Assembly (NCBI GenBank): GCA_022717655.1
Contig: JAIIAN010000008.1
Coordinates: 1 to 29,291, forward strand
Source of the DNA: Bacillota bacterium
GTDB lineage: Bacteria > Bacillota > Clostridia > Lachnospirales > Lachnospiraceae
Length of the DNA stretch: 29,291 nt
Direction of reading: 5' to 3'
Both the position numbers and the translations under genes were made by a program. Of the stretch, positions 22,768-29,291 are shown in pieces; within the stretch, counting starts at the first letter, position 1, and every line of letters begins with the position of its first letter. The notes below the pieces were generated by a model, which worked only from the letters and a program-made list of their open reading frames with translations, had not been told where the DNA came from and searched no databases.

Positions 22768-25236
22768 TTATTCAATATTCTTTTCAACATAACTGATAAA
22801 TACGTTGCCTGCTGCCTCAAATGCTGCAGTACTGTCGTTGATTCCCATATAAGATGTTGTCTGGTCTGCCGGATTATAAAGCAGGGTATTGTATGCATCA
22901 TATCCTACAATCACACGATTCCCTGCATCTCCAAGACTTACAATCACCGGACGCTGTGCACTGACCTGATATAATACTTCTTCTAAGGTACATCCTGTCA
23001 GATTCATCACTGTTCCACCATCTCCTAACTGTTCTTCCAGATAAGAAACATCGGTCTTTGCACTCTTAAACCAGTCCGGAATCTCATCGACATTTAATGT
23101 CACTTTTGTCTTTGTATTTCCACGCTCCCAGATATACTGCTGTGCACGATTTAACACAACACCGGTCTGTGCATCTGCTTCCTGCACGGCACTTGCAACA
23201 TCTGTATAGATTCCGTACAGCCCGCCATTTGCATACACATAATAATAATCGGTATCATCCGTTTCCGCATCGAGTTCCAGCGTCGTGCTGTTTTCCAATA
23301 CCATCCACTTTGGAATTGAGACAAGCGGATTTTTATTTTTATTTTCGTCCGAGTACACCAATCTGGTAATTCCCGCCTGACGATTTGTCGTAACCGTTGC
23401 TATCGACGCAACCTCTTCTTCTTTGGTCTTTACATTATTCATAATGTGGTCATTTGTAATCTCAGCATAGTGGTCGTTCTGCCACTGCGCTCTTGACAAC
23501 TCAATCAAGCCCTGCGAGATCTTCACATCTGTAATATAAACACCATCCTCAGCATAACTCTTTACCAGTTCTCCATCAAAGTTTTGAATCCGAAGCTCAT
23601 TCATCGCATAATAAAAACTTCCCGTAGAATCCGTCTTAATATCCGATTCATCTGCCACGCCATAAACCAAATCTTCATTGATAAATCCAAACGCACGAAT
23701 TCTTGTTCCATCTGAAGCTGTAATTTTCTTCTGTTCACCAGTTTCCAAATCCATCTCAATAATATTAGAAGAATCAAATAACTTCATCTCTTCTAACCAT
23801 GCAATGTGACGGTTGGAATTGGATGTAAAGAAACATTGTGTGTCGATTCCATCTTTTACCACTTCATAAGTTTTTTCTGAAAGATTAATGCAATACAATT
23901 TTTTTTGCTGATACAAATACAGCATATTGTCTGTAGAGATATAAGAAAGTATCTGCGCATTTTGTTTCATAAACTCATAAGAATACGTGCTCGGAATGAA
24001 TACTTTTTCTTCCAGTACATTCTGGTCACTGTAATAGTGATAAACTGCAGTTCCGGTCTGACCTTCCCGCTCTCCGCAGTTCATATATCCATATACTACA
24101 AAGTCAATATCTCCGCTTTCTTCCACACGAACAATCTTAAAATCATGCTGAGAAATATTTTCTCTTTCATCAAAGTTATCAATCGCATCCTGTTTTCTGA
24201 AACTGAATACCTGCACTAATTTATTGGTCGCAGTGTTATAAGACCAGATATCGCCCTGCTGTACAAACGCAAAAATCTCTCCTGTCTTATTTGCTACATA
24301 CTGAACATTTTTAGAAGTCACACCAAGATTTACTCTTCCGTTTGCAATACTGCTTGAATCACCGGTAAAGATTTGTTTTGTGCTCCGGTTAAAGTTCAAA
24401 AGATACATCTTACTGCCATCATAGCGCATCCGGTAAAATTCTTCTACCTGATAAAGTTCCTGATTCTTATCATCATCTTCTGCCGTAATGTAATAGGTAA
24501 GAGTTACACTTCCAGTCGTTCCATTGATATCTTTTATGACCGGAATCCCTTCAGAAAGAACCGACGGATTCAAATCTCCCCACATAACCATACTGACACT
24601 CGAATGAATATTGACATCCAGAAAACTGTTATTTCTTGTTGAATCATCCGATTCCAGATAAGAGACAATCTCTGAACGTGCATCTGAATCAAATGTATTT
24701 TCAGAAAACTGCTTTGCAAATTCCAGATATTTCTCTGTATTTAATCCGGAACGCTGTAAAATTCTGGTATAGTAGCAATATTCTCCCTCATCTGTTGTCA
24801 GTGTAAACACAAGGGAATACTCCTGATTCATCAAAATTGATTTCTGAAGTGAAAATGTAACGGTTTTGTCCTCGCCATCTTTTTTGAAATTTTTTATCTT
24901 ATCATTTTCAATGACTTTGCTTCCATCTGATGTGCGGACTTCATAAACCAAAGCTTTTATTTTATGACCGTTTGGTGTAATGCTGACTGTGAGTTCCTTG
25001 TCTGTCTCTAACGGTGTCAGACTTTCCCTCATAAAATCCACCTGCATCTGCCCGGCATGTCCATACATAAGGTTCGCTTTTTCACCTCCTATTTTCATGC
25101 TCATCACAGGCAACGTGGCTTCTTCCAGATCCATCTTATTATCTGTGGTCTCTTTATTCATCAGACTGCTGAAGCCTATCACTCCCAGTATAAAGACCAG
25201 CAGAAGAATCCCTGCTTTCGTCAGTATCTTTTTCAT
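22768..25236 (-). CDS. Large membrane-anchored extracytoplasmic protein with degenerate papain-like C-terminus
   Basis: The 822-aa product has an N-terminal signal anchor (KAGILLLVFILGVIGFSSL, about 7-25) and no other clear membrane helix, so it is mostly outside the cytoplasm. Residues about 50-170 look beta-rich. Residues about 300-520 contain repeated strand-turn units resembling propeller blades (GEIFAFVQQGDIWSYNTATN; MLYLYQQKKLYCINLSEK; IIEMDLETGEQKKITASDG). The last 85 residues resemble a C39/papain-like peptidase end (GCTLEEVL, RPVIVSL, RVIVGYD, LYNPADQT), but Asn-Arg (773-774) stands where the His is expected, and no matching Cys was found near 680-720. It is probably inactive. It overlaps the methyltransferase gene by four bases (ATGA). 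Function unknown. Confidence 0.78.
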   Translation of the reverse strand: MKKILTKAGILLLVFILGVIGFSSLMNKETTDNKMDLEEATLPVMSMKIGGEKANLMYGHAGQMQVDFMRESLTPLETDKELTVSITPNGHKIKALVYEVRTSDGSKVIENDKIKNFKKDGEDKTVTFSLQKSILMNQEYSLVFTLTTDEGEYCYYTRILQRSGLNTEKYLEFAKQFSENTFDSDARSEIVSYLESDDSTRNNSFLDVNIHSSVSMVMWGDLNPSVLSEGIPVIKDINGTTGSVTLTYYITAEDDDKNQELYQVEEFYRMRYDGSKMYLLNFNRSTKQIFTGDSSSIANGRVNLGVTSKNVQYVANKTGEIFAFVQQGDIWSYNTATNKLVQVFSFRKQDAIDNFDERENISQHDFKIVRVEESGDIDFVVYGYMNCGEREGQTGTAVYHYYSDQNVLEEKVFIPSTYSYEFMKQNAQILSYISTDNMLYLYQQKKLYCINLSEKTYEVVKDGIDTQCFFTSNSNRHIAWLEEMKLFDSSNIIEMDLETGEQKKITASDGTRIRAFGFINEDLVYGVADESDIKTDSTGSFYYAMNELRIQNFDGELVKSYAEDGVYITDVKISQGLIELSRAQWQNDHYAEITNDHIMNNVKTKEEEVASIATVTTNRQAGITRLVYSDENKNKNPLVSIPKWMVLENSTTLELDAETDDTDYYYVYANGGLYGIYTDVASAVQEADAQTGVVLNRAQQYIWERGNTKTKVTLNVDEIPDWFKSAKTDVSYLEEQLGDGGTVMNLTGCTLEEVLYQVSAQRPVIVSLGDAGNRVIVGYDAYNTLLYNPADQTTSYMGINDSTAAFEAAGNVFISYVEKNIE

Positions 25237-26402
25237 TTATGATTCCCTTCTAAGAACAGCTCTTTTTGAAGCGTTGGTTTTACATGAAACGCCTCTATGC
25301 AGGCTTCCCATGCTGCTTTCTGCTGTTCACTGTACTTCTTGTTCTCATTTTTCACTGCCCGAATCAACAAATTTTTCGGGGTATGTTCCATATCAATAAA
25401 CTCAAGAATCTGTGTGTCATATCCTTTACTTTCAAGCATCTGGGCACGTAGTCCATCTGTCAAAATTGCAGAAAACCGCTCTTTTAAAATTCCATATTCT
25501 AAAATCGGAGCGAGCATCTCATTCTTTATCTGTCGGTTCAGCTCATGCTGGCAGCATGGCACAGAAAGAATCACCGATGCATTCCACCTTACCGCTTTTT
25601 CTAACGCATAATCCGTCGCCGTATCGCACGCATGCAGGGTGACCACCATATCAACCTGCTCACATCCTTCATAAGATGCAATATCGCCCTGATAAAAATT
25701 TAATTTTTCATAGCCATACTTGTCTGCAAGACGATTGCATTTTTCAATAACATCCGTCTTTAAATCCAGTCCGATAATATGCACATCATAATGTTTTAAT
25801 TCATGAAGATAATGGTACATTGCAAAAGTCAGATAGGATTTTCCACATCCAAAATCAAGAATCGTCACTTCCCTTTCTTTTGGAAGTTTCGGTAAGATAT
25901 CCTCAATAAATTCAAGGAAACGATTGAGCTGCCGGAATTTATCATACCTTGCATTTTTTATCTTTCCGTCTTCACTCATCACGCCAAGGTCAATTAAAAA
26001 AGGAACCGGCCGTCCTTCTTCCAGCAGATATTTTTTCTTTCGATTATGGGCGAGTATTGGCACAAACTCTTTGGGGGTCCGGCTTTTTTTTATTTTAATG
26101 GTTGCCTTTCCCTTCTTGCTTATCAGTACCGTCGCATCGATATCTTGTCCCTCTAACTGCAACTGCTTAAAGGAATGTTCCATCCAGTCTAACATCCGCT
26201 GTATGATTTCATTTTGCTCATAATTTTTATGAAGTTCTTTTTGTCCAACTGTCTGAGTTTCCTGAAATTTGATTTCTCCCTTTAATGACAGCGGACGAAT
26301 CTGTATTTTAGACGGCCCCTCCTTTTTTCTGGGGCCGCTTATTATAATCCGTATCATCTGCGTATTTACATAAGTTTCTAAAAATTCCGCTAGTTCCGTC
26401 AT
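25233..26402 (-). CDS. Class I SAM-dependent methyltransferase (Methyltransf_32 type)
   Basis: The 389-aa protein has an N-terminal region (1-165) with Lys/Arg-rich stretches (SKKGKATIKIKKSRTPKEF) and a Rossmann methyltransferase domain: motif I ILDFGCGKSYL, the acidic end of strand 2 in IIGLDLK, motif IV VTLHACDTATD, and SVPCCQHEL. This combination matches PF13679 proteins, a family including eukaryotic GSTCD/METTL25-like proteins; a nucleic-acid substrate is plausible given the basic N-terminus but is not shown. TTAGGAG precedes the ATG at 26402. It overlaps the downstream 822-aa gene by four bases, so both are made from one transcript. Confidence 0.85.
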   Translation of the reverse strand: MTELAEFLETYVNTQMIRIIISGPRKKEGPSKIQIRPLSLKGEIKFQETQTVGQKELHKNYEQNEIIQRMLDWMEHSFKQLQLEGQDIDATVLISKKGKATIKIKKSRTPKEFVPILAHNRKKKYLLEEGRPVPFLIDLGVMSEDGKIKNARYDKFRQLNRFLEFIEDILPKLPKEREVTILDFGCGKSYLTFAMYHYLHELKHYDVHIIGLDLKTDVIEKCNRLADKYGYEKLNFYQGDIASYEGCEQVDMVVTLHACDTATDYALEKAVRWNASVILSVPCCQHELNRQIKNEMLAPILEYGILKERFSAILTDGLRAQMLESKGYDTQILEFIDMEHTPKNLLIRAVKNENKKYSEQQKAAWEACIEAFHVKPTLQKELFLEGNHK

Positions 26403-26518
26403 GTTTTCTCCTAACTAAACACTTGTTTACTGCATCCATTGCAGTCTGCCTGATACCGCATAAATTAAGTATCTTTTTAATATTCGCTGTATAAAATACT
26501 ATTACGGTATTTGTTTCT

Positions 26519-26547
26519 ATTGTAAAAGTTTTACTCTAAAATCGCAA
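26519..26547 (-). promoter_or_regulatory. Promoter of the methyltransferase / 822-aa operon
   Basis: TTGCGA (26542-26547) and TACAAT (26519-26524) are 17 bp apart on the minus strand, giving a leader of about 110 nt. The leader contains a short inverted repeat (CTGCA...TGCAG) but no recognised riboswitch. Confidence 0.5.
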
Positions 26548-26572
26548 GTCCCAAAAATATTTTCCCTGTCTG

Positions 26573-26953
26573 TTACGGATAAAATCTTTTTCCTCTGCGG
26601 CGCCTCAACCGCCTGCGATACACCTCATTATAGAACAAGACTTCCACTAAGTCATCTAAAGTTTCCTTTGGAAGGTTCTGACACTTTCTCGCAAATCCTG
26701 CTTCTACTCCCATCGTCTCGCTGTCTTTTTTTATCCGGTTCGAAATCGACATACAATTTTTCTTCAGCATATACCTGTCCGGATATTCATCGTACATTCT
26801 ACTGCCCTCATAATCCATCCTGTCACAGGCATCCTCCACATAGTTCTGGATCAATGCTGCATTCTCTGGATAATTTGCACGGAAACGGCGTAAATCCTGA
26901 TTTGCATACCGCTCCTGTTCATAAAAATCATCCCTTACGCTTTTTCTTTGCAA
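26573..26953 (-). CDS. Small Arg-rich conserved-type protein, TTG start
   Basis: The 126-aa product is not recognised. It is rich in Arg, Tyr, Asp and Asn, predicted mostly helical (for example YPENAALIQNYVEDACDRMDYEGSRM and TLDDLVEVLFYNEVYRRR), and ends in a strongly basic tail (RRRLRRRRGKRFYP) that could bind nucleic acid. No signal sequence is present. Two adjacent TTG codons (26954-26956, 26951-26953) can serve as starts; the second has the better spacing (seven bases) from AAAGGGGG. The ribosome binding site is buried in the hairpin that follows the trigger-factor-like gene. No ATG start is available near it. Confidence 0.7.
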   Translation of the reverse strand: MQRKSVRDDFYEQERYANQDLRRFRANYPENAALIQNYVEDACDRMDYEGSRMYDEYPDRYMLKKNCMSISNRIKKDSETMGVEAGFARKCQNLPKETLDDLVEVLFYNEVYRRRLRRRRGKRFYP

Positions 26954-26954
26954 C

Positions 26955-27002
26955 AAAAATCCCCCTTTTGCTTATACTCATTTTAGTATATGCAAAAGAG
27001 GG
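26955..27002 (-). terminator. Long hairpin between the lipoprotein foldase and the Arg-rich protein gene
   Basis: On the minus strand 27002-26985 pairs with 26978-26961: 11 bp, one A-A mismatch, then 6 bp, with a 6-nt loop, followed by ATTTTTG. It looks like an intrinsic terminator for the lipoprotein gene. The 3' arm holds the GGGGG ribosome binding site of the next gene, whose TTG start overlaps the T-run. Confidence 0.75.
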
Positions 27003-27015
27003 AAAGAGTTACCAC

Positions 27016-28266
27016 TTAATTCGCTGTCTGTGTTTCCCCGTCTGCTGTTGTCTCTGTAGAATCGGATGACTCTGCTGTATCGGAATCTTTTGCTGTCGCA
27101 TCTGTTGTCTCGTCTTCAGCTACATCTGTAATTGTTCCATATTTTTCAAGAATGTCACATACTTTGCTCCATAAAACATTGTCTTTTACAAGCTCAGCAT
27201 CTGTGTATGCCTGTTCTAATGCCTCTGCATCTTCAAATCCGTATTCTTTTGCAAATTTATCCAGCTGTTCTCTGTATTCATCTTTTGTAAAGGTAATTCC
27301 CTCTGCGTCAAGTACAGCCTGTACAATCATATTTTGTTTCAGATTGGTCTGTGCTTGAGCCTCAATATATTGCGAAGCCTGGTCTTCTGTAATAGACTGA
27401 GACTTCCAATATTCATCCAGTGTCATTCCTGATGGTTTTGCATAATAGTTTTCAAATTGTTTTTCCACTTTTTCTTTTGCTGCTTTCATTAAATCATCCG
27501 GATATTCGCTGATTTCTGTTTCATTGACAAGCGCTTCAAACAGATTTGATTTTTTATTATTATTATATTCCATATCTGCACTTGTTTCGAGGGTAGCTTT
27601 CACTTCTGCTTTGTATTCGTCAACTGTTTTCACATCGCTGTTATTAGAAACCCATTCGTCTGTCAGCTCTGCCGGCTGGGAGATTTTATTAATTTTTACT
27701 TTAAATTGTACATCTTTTCCCGAGAAATCCGGATTATTCTGATATGGGTCTGGGAATTTTAAATTTAATGTTACTTCATCCCCTTTTTTTGCTCCAATCA
27801 GTCCGCTTTCAAATCCATCAATAAACTGTCCGGAACCGATTAAAAGGTCAGTATCTGTTGCTGAACCGCCAGAAAATTCTTCTCCATCCATATATCCGGT
27901 ATAATCAATATTTACGGTATCATTTTCCTGTACCGCACGGTCCTCTGTAATTTCTTCCGGTTTATAAGTAAGCTGTTCATTAATATACTCGCTTACACTA
28001 TCATCTGTCACTTCTGTTTTTGGTACTTTTACACTTAAATTTTTATAATCTCCAAGTGTGACATATTTCGTGATATCATCGGTATCAACAGCCACAACAT
28101 GTCCGTCGCTGTCTGTCTCTACTTCTTCTGCTTTTTCTTCCTCTTCGCTGCTGCTTTCTGTTTTGGCTTTTGTTGAATCTTCAGAGTCGCTTTTTTTACT
28201 GCCACATCCCATTGCAGATACTGCAACTGTCAATGCCAAAAGAGCAATTAATACTTTTTTCTTCAT
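27016..28266 (-). CDS. Secreted trigger-factor-like lipoprotein, FKBP-type peptidyl-prolyl isomerase
   Basis: The 416-aa protein begins with a signal sequence and probable lipobox (VSAMGC, C21), then a Ser/Glu-rich spacer to about residue 65. The trigger-factor PPIase (FKBP) domain is at about 113-195 (NIDYTGYMDGEEFSGG, LLIGSGQFIDGFESGLIGAKKGDEVTL) and the helical chaperone C-terminal domain at about 197-375. The tail is Thr/Ser/Asp-rich. The ribosome-binding N-terminal domain of cytoplasmic trigger factor (GFRxGK loop) is absent. It is therefore inferred to be a foldase on the outside of the membrane, comparable in role to PrsA. Annotation pipelines would often call it tig. AAAGGA lies 14 bases upstream, a long spacing; the signal peptide fixes the start. 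Confidence 0.88.
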   Translation of the reverse strand: MKKKVLIALLALTVAVSAMGCGSKKSDSEDSTKAKTESSSEEEEKAEEVETDSDGHVVAVDTDDITKYVTLGDYKNLSVKVPKTEVTDDSVSEYINEQLTYKPEEITEDRAVQENDTVNIDYTGYMDGEEFSGGSATDTDLLIGSGQFIDGFESGLIGAKKGDEVTLNLKFPDPYQNNPDFSGKDVQFKVKINKISQPAELTDEWVSNNSDVKTVDEYKAEVKATLETSADMEYNNNKKSNLFEALVNETEISEYPDDLMKAAKEKVEKQFENYYAKPSGMTLDEYWKSQSITEDQASQYIEAQAQTNLKQNMIVQAVLDAEGITFTKDEYREQLDKFAKEYGFEDAEALEQAYTDAELVKDNVLWSKVCDILEKYGTITDVAEDETTDATAKDSDTAESSDSTETTADGETQTAN

Positions 28267-28293
28267 TGATTTATAAATCCTTTCTCTGTGTTG

Positions 28294-28401
28294 TTAAGCA
28301 GCTGCATCCCCTGTCATTTTCTGCAGTGCATTGGCCTGAATCGATTCTCCAAGCGTTCCCATTATACCATATCTTTCTCCAAAAGAAACCCTTTCTTGCA
28401 T
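28294..28401 (-). CDS. Possible 35-aa small ORF upstream of the lipoprotein foldase
   Basis: An ATG at 28401 opens a 35-codon frame ending at 28294, 27 bp before the lipoprotein gene. The residues look protein-like, and an internal Met starts the segment MGTLGESIQANALQKMTGD. GGGAAAAGG lies about 11 bases upstream, spacing a little long. A TATAAT (28361-28366) with extended -10 TG lies inside the ORF. If that promoter is the one used, only the shorter 22-codon version from 28362 could be partly made, without a leader. No family recognised; low confidence. Confidence 0.3.
   Translation of the reverse strand: MQERVSFGERYGIMGTLGESIQANALQKMTGDAAA
28361..28369 (-). promoter_or_regulatory. Candidate extended -10 promoter of the lipoprotein foldase gene
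   Basis: TGGTATAAT on the minus strand combines a perfect TATAAT with an extended -10; the -35 region is poor. The leader would be about 88 nt. Confidence 0.45.
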
Positions 28402-28409
28402 ATTTTTTA

Positions 28410-28438
28410 TTGCCTTTTCCCAAAAACAATGCTAAAAT
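28410..28438 (+). promoter_or_regulatory. Promoter of the 156-aa membrane protein gene
   Basis: TTGCCT (28410-28415) and TAAAAT (28433-28438) are 17 bp apart with an extended TGC before the -10, on the plus strand. The leader is about 80 nt. Confidence 0.6.
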
Positions 28439-28525
28439 AATAGATACGTCAGAAAGCCGTAATGTATTCTTGAAATCATAAGAAAGACTCTGAGAATACA
28501 TCATAACTTAGGAGGGAACTTACAA

Positions 28526-28996
28526 ATGAGTCCATGGATTGTTCTACTGATTGTATTACTGATTATAGTAATTGGTCTTGCCGTTTTATATTTTCTCGGC
28601 AAGAAAGCACAGAAGAAACAAGAAGCACAGCAGGAACAGATTGAAGCAGCAAAACAGACAATACCGATGCTGATTATTGATAAGAAGCGTCTTCCGATTA
28701 AAGAATCCGGTCTGCCTCAGATGGTAATTGACCAGACTCCAAAGCTTATGAGACGTTCTAAGCTGCCAATCGTAAAAGCAAAAGTCGGTCCAAAAATCAT
28801 GACACTTGTTGCTGATGAACAGGTATTTGATTTAATTCCGGTAAAAAAAGAAGTGAAAGCTGATGTCAGCGGTATCTACATCACAGGTGTCAAAGGTGTA
28901 AGAGGTTCTCTTGAAACTCCGCCTAAAAAACAGGGCTTCTTTAAAAAAATGCGTGCGAAAGCAAATCAGATGACAAAAGACAATAGTAAAAAATAA
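28526..28996 (+). CDS. Membrane-anchored protein of unknown function (156 aa)
   Basis: One N-terminal membrane helix (about 3-25: PWIVLLIVLLIIVIGLAVLYF) is followed by a Lys/Gln-rich helical stretch (about 26-44). A compact cytoplasmic-type domain follows (about 46-135), with repeated short strands and basic residues (MLIIDKKRLPIKESGLP, LPIVKAKVGPKIMTLVAD, VFDLIPVKKEVKADVSGIYI), then a basic tail. With no positive residue before the helix and a Lys-rich segment after it, the bulk of the protein is predicted to be cytoplasmic. TTAGGAGGG lies at good spacing. The gene has its own promoter and terminator. No family recognised. Confidence 0.82.
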   Translation: MSPWIVLLIVLLIIVIGLAVLYFLGKKAQKKQEAQQEQIEAAKQTIPMLIIDKKRLPIKESGLPQMVIDQTPKLMRRSKLPIVKAKVGPKIMTLVADEQVFDLIPVKKEVKADVSGIYITGVKGVRGSLETPPKKQGFFKKMRAKANQMTKDNSKK

Positions 28997-29002
28997 TTTT
29001 AA

Positions 29003-29047
29003 AAAAGCATTGAAACTTTTTGTTAGAAAGTCTCAATGCTTTTTTTT
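29003..29047. terminator. Bidirectional terminator
   Basis: AAAGCATTGA and TCAATGCTTT form the main stem, extended by ACTTT/AAAGT, with eight T residues after it on the plus strand. Read on the minus strand it is followed by six T residues, so it also serves the convergent gene ending at 29062. Confidence 0.85.
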
Positions 29048-29061
29048 GCAGACAAAATTCT

Positions 29062-29291
29062 TTATGAGCACAGACGAAAATCTCCTGCTTCTTTTGACTG
29101 CACGTGAACATGAAGCTGACAGTCTGCGGTATGCATGCGATTAATTTCAAGTGCATAATCAATCGAAACACTTAAATTTTCTTCTTCTTCCTGAACAGCA
29201 ATCTTTGTTGCTGCAATTCCCATTTCCATCTGCCCAAACGGTGTCGCATAAAAAGTCAAATTTTTCTTTTCCGGTTCAAACACCAGATGGG
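29062..29291 (-). CDS. DUF1934-family protein (YwiB-like), C-terminal part
   Basis: The frame is open to the window edge, so the start lies beyond 29291. The visible 76 residues include NLTFYATPFGQMEMGI, a spaced acidic segment, then LSVSIDYALEINRM and a final strand LHVHVQ. This order matches the end of DUF1934 proteins (calycin-like beta barrel; B. subtilis YwiB), whose core has a Y-x-T-P-x-G segment and a Y-x-L-x-I strand. Function of the family is not established. The assignment is from remembered family pattern on a partial sequence. Confidence 0.7.
   Translation of the reverse strand, partial: HLVFEPEKKNLTFYATPFGQMEMGIAATKIAVQEEEENLSVSIDYALEINRMHTADCQLHVHVQSKEAGDFRLCS

Noticed and set aside
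26403..26460. 16-codon ORF with a CxxC pair just before the methyltransferase gene
   Set aside because: It has no ribosome binding site and overlaps that of the next gene; the length is within chance.

Overview
The window is a compact chromosomal segment of a low-to-moderate GC, anaerobic, spore-forming-type Firmicute. It most resembles the family Lachnospiraceae (Clostridia). Supporting evidence: a ~266-nt large-form SRP RNA with Alu domain, spoVG, dnaD plus a DnaI/IstB-like helicase loader, separate glgC and glgD subunits, an oxygen-sensitive radical-SAM activase, AGGAGG-type ribosome binding sites, TTGACA/TATAAT promoters and U-rich intrinsic terminators. Genus was not determined. No IS element, integrase, CRISPR array or prophage gene was seen; this is core chromosome rather than an island.

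Layout. 1-3391 (minus): the start of ybaB, dnaX (clamp loader), a 6-phosphofructokinase and a small exported protein. 3472-4500 (plus): SRP RNA with a consensus promoter, then a DedA-family membrane protein. 4607-5954 (minus): tadA followed by an overlapping homocysteine S-methyltransferase-domain gene. 5955-6575 is gene-poor: a LacI-type palindrome, a probable structured small RNA with its own terminator, and tRNA-Ser(CGA) on the minus strand. 6576-7469 (plus): a 52-aa membrane peptide and an NrdG-type activase, whose end overlaps a convergent Glu-rich protein gene (7428-8660, minus). 8727-8967: tRNA-Pro(CGG) with promoter and terminators. 8973-13235 (minus): an RsmF-type rRNA methyltransferase, spoVG, glgD and glgC. 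13480-18295 (plus): murC, then a dnaD-dnaC-prs operon. 18431-22585 (minus): asnS, and an ECF sigma factor followed by a membrane-anchored beta-propeller protein (probable regulator). 22768-26402 (minus): a class I methyltransferase overlapping an 822-aa membrane-anchored protein. 26573-28266 (minus): a small arginine-rich protein and a secreted lipoprotein form of trigger factor. 28410-29047 (plus): a small membrane-anchored protein. 29062-29291 (minus): the C-terminus of a DUF1934-type protein.

Functional themes are replication (DnaX, DnaD, DnaC), translation and RNA modification (TadA, RsmF, AsnS, tRNAs, SRP RNA), central carbon and glycogen metabolism (PFK, GlgC/GlgD), PRPP and peptidoglycan synthesis, and envelope biology (SRP, DedA, sigma/propeller pair, lipoprotein foldase, 822-aa protein). 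The least explained items are the structured RNA at about 6108-6292, the hairpin covering the start site of the 26573-26953 gene, the lipoprotein trigger factor with a possible small upstream ORF, and the 822-aa protein with a degenerate papain-like C-terminus.
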